The position numbers were made by a program, and so were the translations under genes. Shown here piece by piece: positions 15,346-18,336 of a stretch of 18,336 bases of DNA. A model generated the notes under the pieces. The model had not been told where the DNA came from. It did not search any database and saw only the letters and a list, made by a program, of their open reading frames with translations. Source of the DNA: Rubrivivax sp. (lineage in GTDB: Bacteria; Pseudomonadota; Gammaproteobacteria; Burkholderiales; Burkholderiaceae); the NCBI GenBank assembly GCA_004211235.1, contig SEEY01000011.1:1-18336 (forward strand), written 5' to 3'. Each line of letters opens with the position of its first letter. Position 1 is the stretch's first letter.

Positions 15346-16107
15346 ATGGTTCTTCAAAACTTCAACCTGGCAGGCAAGACGGCCATCGTGACCGGCTGCA
15401 ACACCGGCCTGGGCCAGGGCATGGCACTGGCGCTTGCGCAGGCCGGCGCAGACGTCGTCGGCGTCAACGTCTCCGAACCCGACGAGACCAAGGCCGGCGT
15501 CGAGGCCCTCGGCCGCCGCTTCCTGGACCTGCGCGCCAACCTGGGCGACGTCAGCTGCATCCCGGACCTGGTCGCCCAGGCCAAGGCGCTGAACGGCGAG
15601 GTGCACATCCTTGTCAACAACGCCGGCATCATTCGCCGCGAGGACGCCATCAAGTTCACCGAGGCCGACTGGGACGACGTGATGGACCTGAACCTCAAGT
15701 CGGTGTTCTTCCTGTCGCAAGCGGTGGCCAAGGTGTTCATGGCCCAGGGCAAGGGCGGCAAGATCGTCAACATCGCCTCCATGCTGAGCTTCCAAGGTGG
15801 CGTGCGCGTGCCGTCGTACACGGCCAGCAAGAGCGGCGTCATGGGCATCACGCGTCTGATGGCCAACGAGTGGGCGTCGCACGGCATCAACGTGAACGCG
15901 ATCGCCCCGGGCTACATGGCCACCAACAACACCGCCGCGCTGCGCGCCGACGAACAGCGCAACAGCGCCATCCTCGACCGCATTCCTGCCGGCCGCTGGG
16001 GCAAGCCCGACGACCTGGCCGGCCCGGTCGTGTTCCTGGCTTCGACCGCGTCCGACTACGTCAACGGCTACACCATCGCCGTGGACGGCGGCTGGCTGGC
16101 CAGATGA
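15346..16107 (+). CDS. kduD: 2-dehydro-3-deoxy-D-gluconate 5-dehydrogenase (KduD)
   Basis: This 253-residue classical short-chain dehydrogenase converts 3-deoxy-D-glycero-2,5-hexodiulosonate to 2-keto-3-deoxygluconate with NAD(P)H in the cytoplasm, the step after KduI in pectin breakdown. Visible features are the Rossmann loop TGCNTGLGQG (16-25), NNAG (91-94), and the catalytic Ser145, Tyr158 and Lys162 in IAS...YTASK. The KduD-like N-terminus FNLAGKTAIVTGCNTGLGQ and the end YTIAVDGGWLAR also fit. Length and start fit the family exactly. No Shine-Dalgarno sequence precedes the ATG; instead TACTGAC is found, as before dctM, and a GGTGC-TTC-GCACC hairpin ends 13 nt before the start. It heads the rightward unit kduD-ogl-pectinesterase. 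The isomerase KduI is not in the window. Confidence 0.95.
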   Translation: MVLQNFNLAGKTAIVTGCNTGLGQGMALALAQAGADVVGVNVSEPDETKAGVEALGRRFLDLRANLGDVSCIPDLVAQAKALNGEVHILVNNAGIIRREDAIKFTEADWDDVMDLNLKSVFFLSQAVAKVFMAQGKGGKIVNIASMLSFQGGVRVPSYTASKSGVMGITRLMANEWASHGINVNAIAPGYMATNNTAALRADEQRNSAILDRIPAGRWGKPDDLAGPVVFLASTASDYVNGYTIAVDGGWLAR

Positions 16108-16117
16108 GGCCCCTCGC

Positions 16118-16149
16118 CCAGGCTCGCCGCGTTCAGCAGGCGAGCCTGG
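16118..16149 (+). terminator. Perfect 11-bp hairpin after kduD
   Basis: CCAGGCTCGCC (16118-16128) pairs with GGCGAGCCTGG (16139-16149) around a 10-nt loop, starting 11 bp after the kduD stop. No T-run follows. It may be a Rho-independent-like terminator without a U-tract, or it may protect the kduD transcript 3' end, so ogl may be expressed at a different level. Confidence 0.55.
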
Positions 16150-16154
16150 TCGGT

Positions 16155-16236
16155 CCCCCGAGGGGGCGCCGATGCTCGCGGCATTGAGCCGCTCGCACAT
16201 CGCCAGCGCGGGCCGGCTTGGGAGCGGCCCGGCGCT
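16155..16236. repeat. Dispersed intergenic repeat between kduD and ogl
   Basis: CCCCCGAGGGGGCGC (16155-16169) is followed by a hairpin, GCGCGGGCCG (16206-16215) with CGGCCC-G-GCGC (16225-16235, one bulged G), containing CTTGGGAGCGGCCCGGCGC. The same two parts in the same order occur in shorter form between dctQ and dctM, so this is probably a second member of one repeat family. No gene is supported in 16108-16281. Confidence 0.5.
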
Positions 16237-16281
16237 CGGCCCGCAAAATTCTTGCGCCGTACTGCCGAACGAGGCTCAGCC

Positions 16282-17451
16282 ATGAAATCCACCGAACGCA
16301 AGTTTGAATTCCTCACCCGCGAGGACCCCGACACCGGCGCCCGCGTCACGCGGCTGACGCCGCCCGATGTCACCTGCCATCGCAACTACTTCTATCAGAA
16401 GTGCTTCACGAACGACGGCGCCAAGCTGATGTTCGGCGGTGAGTTCGGCCCCCAGCCGAGCCCGAACTGGAACCTGCACCTGCTCGACCTGCCCACGCAG
16501 ACGGCCATCCAGCTGACCGACGGCGCCGGCGAGAACACCTTCGGCGCCTTCATGAGCCCGGACGACCGCTTCGTCTACTTCGTGCGCGGCGACCGCAACC
16601 TGATCCGGCTTGAACTCGCCACGCTGAAGGAAGAAGTCGCCTACGTGGTGCCGGACGGCTGGGTCGGCTACGGCACCTGGGTGTCGAACAGCGCCTGTAC
16701 CAAGATGGTCGGCATCGAGATCTCGGCCGATGACTGGTTCCCGCTGAACACCTGGCAGAAGTTCAACGAGATGTTCCACAAGCGGCCGCTCTGCCGGCTC
16801 TTCAGCGTCGACCTTTCCACAGGCAAGCGCACGGTCATCCTCGAGCAGCGCGGCTGGCTCGGCCACCCGCAGTACCGCCCGTTCGACGACCACACCGTCG
16901 CCTACTGCCACGAAGGCCCGCACGACCTCATCGATGCGCGCATGTGGTTCATCAACGAGGACGGCACCAACCGCCGCTGCGGCAAGGAGCACCTCGACGG
17001 CGAGAGCTGCACGCACGAGTTCTGGGTGCCGGACGGCAGCGCGATGATCTACGTCAGCTACAACGTCAAGTCGCCCGAGCGCTGGATCTGCAGCCTGGAC
17101 CCGGTCACGCTGGAAAACAAGCTGCTGACGGCCATGCCGCAGTGCTCACACCTGATGAGCAACTACGACGGCACGCTGATCGTCGGCGACGGCGTGGGCA
17201 AGGTCAGCCACGACAGCACGGCCAGCAACGCGATGCTGGTGGGCGACCCCTACCTGCACCTCTTCGACCTGAAGGCGGGTACGACGCGCCCCATCGCCCG
17301 GCACGACAGCGGCTGGGACGTCTATAAGGACAACCGCCAGGTCACGCATCCGCACCCGAGCTTCACGCCGGACAACAAGCAGGTGCTGTTCAGCTGCGAC
17401 AAGGAACGCGCCAGCGGCGTCGAGCCCGCCCTCTACCTGGCCGACCTGTGA
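16282..17451 (+). CDS. ogl: Oligogalacturonate lyase, polysaccharide lyase family 22
   Basis: The 389-residue enzyme lacks a signal peptide and is a cytoplasmic seven-bladed beta-propeller lyase. It splits (unsaturated) digalacturonate and short oligogalacturonides into 5-keto-4-deoxyuronate. ATG 16282 is chosen because GAGG (16271-16274) lies 7 nt upstream; an in-frame ATG ten codons earlier lacks this. The metal-site pattern of the family is complete: His290 in QCSHLMSNYDG, and Gln353, His356 and His358 in NRQVTHPHPSF. The expected catalytic Arg220 (DLIDARMW) and His245 (CTHEFWVPDG) are also present, at a constant offset of three from the Yersinia enzyme numbering as I remember it. Its TGA overlaps the GTG start of the methylesterase (GTGA). 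It feeds KduI/KduD. Confidence 0.96.
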   Translation: MKSTERKFEFLTREDPDTGARVTRLTPPDVTCHRNYFYQKCFTNDGAKLMFGGEFGPQPSPNWNLHLLDLPTQTAIQLTDGAGENTFGAFMSPDDRFVYFVRGDRNLIRLELATLKEEVAYVVPDGWVGYGTWVSNSACTKMVGIEISADDWFPLNTWQKFNEMFHKRPLCRLFSVDLSTGKRTVILEQRGWLGHPQYRPFDDHTVAYCHEGPHDLIDARMWFINEDGTNRRCGKEHLDGESCTHEFWVPDGSAMIYVSYNVKSPERWICSLDPVTLENKLLTAMPQCSHLMSNYDGTLIVGDGVGKVSHDSTASNAMLVGDPYLHLFDLKAGTTRPIARHDSGWDVYKDNRQVTHPHPSFTPDNKQVLFSCDKERASGVEPALYLADL

Positions 17452-18336
17452 AGCTCGCCCTGGCCCTGGCCAGTTCTTTGGCCTGCACGCTGGCGATGAC
17501 CGCAGCGCACGGTCAGGCGCGCCCGCAATTGACCCCCGAGCAGGCCGCCGCCCACACGACGGCCGCCTACCTCGGTGACTGGCAGCCGGCGCCGTTGGCG
17601 GACCTGTCGGCGGCCGCGCCGGACTTCATCGTCAAGGCAGGCGAGTCCGTCCAGGCGGCCATCGACAAGGTGCCCGACACAGCCAAGGAAGGCAGCAAGC
17701 GCTGGGTCATCCAGATCCAGCCCGGCACCTACCGCGGCCCGGTCTGCATCAGGGACAAGGCGCCCATCGCCCTCGTCGGCGCGGCCATCGACGCCGCCGC
17801 GGTGGTACTGGTCGACAACCGCTTCTCCGGCAAGCCGAAGGCAGAGAACGAGCCGGCCCACCCCTGCTGGCCGGAGCTCGGCAAGACGACCATCGGCACG
17901 AGCGGCAGCACCAGCATGCTGGTGCAGAGCAACGACGTGCAGCTCATCTCGCTGACCATTACCAACGACGCGATGGATGGCGTGCGCCGCGGCGAGGCCT
18001 ACCCGCCCGGCGTCGGCGAAAGCGGCGGCGCCCAGGCCGTGGCGCTGACGCTGGCCGGTGACCGCATCCAGCTCGACAACGTGCGCCTGCTCGGCCACCA
18101 GGACACGCTCTACGCCAAGCGTCGCGCGCCAGACGCGCCGGCCCGCCAGCTGATCCGCCACAGCCTCATCGCCGGCGACGTCGACTTCATCTTCGGCAAC
18201 GCCGTGCTCGTCATCGAGCACAGCACCATCCTCAGCCGCGCCAACCGCCGCAAGCCAGGCCAGGGCGGCATCGTGCTGGCGCCCAGCACGGCACCGGACG
18301 TCACCCAGGGCTTTCTCGTGACCCACAGCCGCCTGG
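17448..18336 (+). CDS. Pectin methylesterase, CE8 (3' end outside window)
   Basis: The gene begins at GTG 17448, overlapping the ogl stop by 4 bp, and is still open at the right edge; 296 residues are visible. It has a Sec signal (MKLALALASSLACTLAMTAAHGQA), then a CE8 beta-helix: FIVKAGESVQAAIDKVP, IQPGTYRGPVCI, GTSGSTSM, GGAQAVAL with Gln196, GHQDTLY with Gln218 and catalytic Asp219, and GDVDFIFGN with catalytic Asp246. The last visible segment, GGIVLAPSTAPDVTQGFL, comes just before the expected Arg of the GRPW motif, which is cut off. Family enzymes remove methyl esters from homogalacturonan, making it a substrate for pectate lyase. Secretion to the periplasm or outside is inferred from the signal. 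Coupling to cytoplasmic ogl probably ties expression of both ends of the pathway together. Confidence 0.93.
   Translation, partial: MKLALALASSLACTLAMTAAHGQARPQLTPEQAAAHTTAAYLGDWQPAPLADLSAAAPDFIVKAGESVQAAIDKVPDTAKEGSKRWVIQIQPGTYRGPVCIRDKAPIALVGAAIDAAAVVLVDNRFSGKPKAENEPAHPCWPELGKTTIGTSGSTSMLVQSNDVQLISLTITNDAMDGVRRGEAYPPGVGESGGAQAVALTLAGDRIQLDNVRLLGHQDTLYAKRRAPDAPARQLIRHSLIAGDVDFIFGNAVLVIEHSTILSRANRRKPGQGGIVLAPSTAPDVTQGFLVTHSRL

Noticed and set aside
15098..15391. 97-codon + strand frame across the divergent regulatory region and the kduD start
   Set aside because: It covers the operator-like sites and overlaps kduD in another frame. The translation shows no domain or signal peptide.

Overview
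This is a high-GC window (by eye about two-thirds G+C) from a Gram-negative proteobacterium. Codon use, the TRAP and TonB transport genes and the style of the intergenic repeats suggest a betaproteobacterium of the Burkholderiales, close to Roseateles/Mitsuaria/Pelomonas or the Comamonadaceae. The taxon is inferred; there is no rRNA or other marker in the window.

The window is a pectin (and probably side-chain) utilisation locus. Left block, + strand (1-4814): the C-terminal end of a family GH43-type glycoside hydrolase, then a three-gene TRAP transporter for a sugar acid (dctP, dctQ, dctM), then an exported alpha/beta hydrolase whose start overlaps the dctM stop. Between dctP and dctQ lies a hairpin-rich element of about 377 bp bounded by 20-bp inverted repeats. 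A different dispersed repeat separates dctQ from dctM. Middle block, + strand (4876-6581): three genes with no visible link to pectin, namely a cold-shock-domain/membrane/Excalibur protein and two proteins of unknown function.

Right block, - strand (6664-14887), read from right to left: TonB-dependent receptor 2, a strong Rho-independent terminator, TonB-dependent receptor 1, a strong intercistronic hairpin, a family 1 pectate lyase, and a CE12 rhamnogalacturonan/pectin acetylesterase that overlaps the lyase by 4 bp. Across a 458-bp divergent regulatory region the + strand carries kduD, then ogl (PL22 oligogalacturonate lyase), then a pectin methylesterase that starts at a GTG inside the ogl stop and runs off the right edge.

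Together the genes describe a route: secreted methylesterase and acetylesterase remove pectin esters, pectate lyase cuts the backbone, TonB receptors take oligomers across the outer membrane, the TRAP system probably moves (oligo)uronates across the inner membrane, Ogl splits unsaturated oligomers, and KduD makes 2-keto-3-deoxygluconate. KduI, the KDG kinase/aldolase and a regulator gene are not in the window.

The most unusual signals are non-coding. First, the terminal-inverted-repeat element inside the TRAP operon contains two copies of a two-hairpin unit, with three compensatory base-pair changes between copies. Second, a symmetric 37-bp palindrome and related half-sites lie in the divergent regulatory region. 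Third, the repeat before dctM and the kduD leader share an 11-bp end that includes the start codon of each gene, and neither gene has a Shine-Dalgarno sequence.
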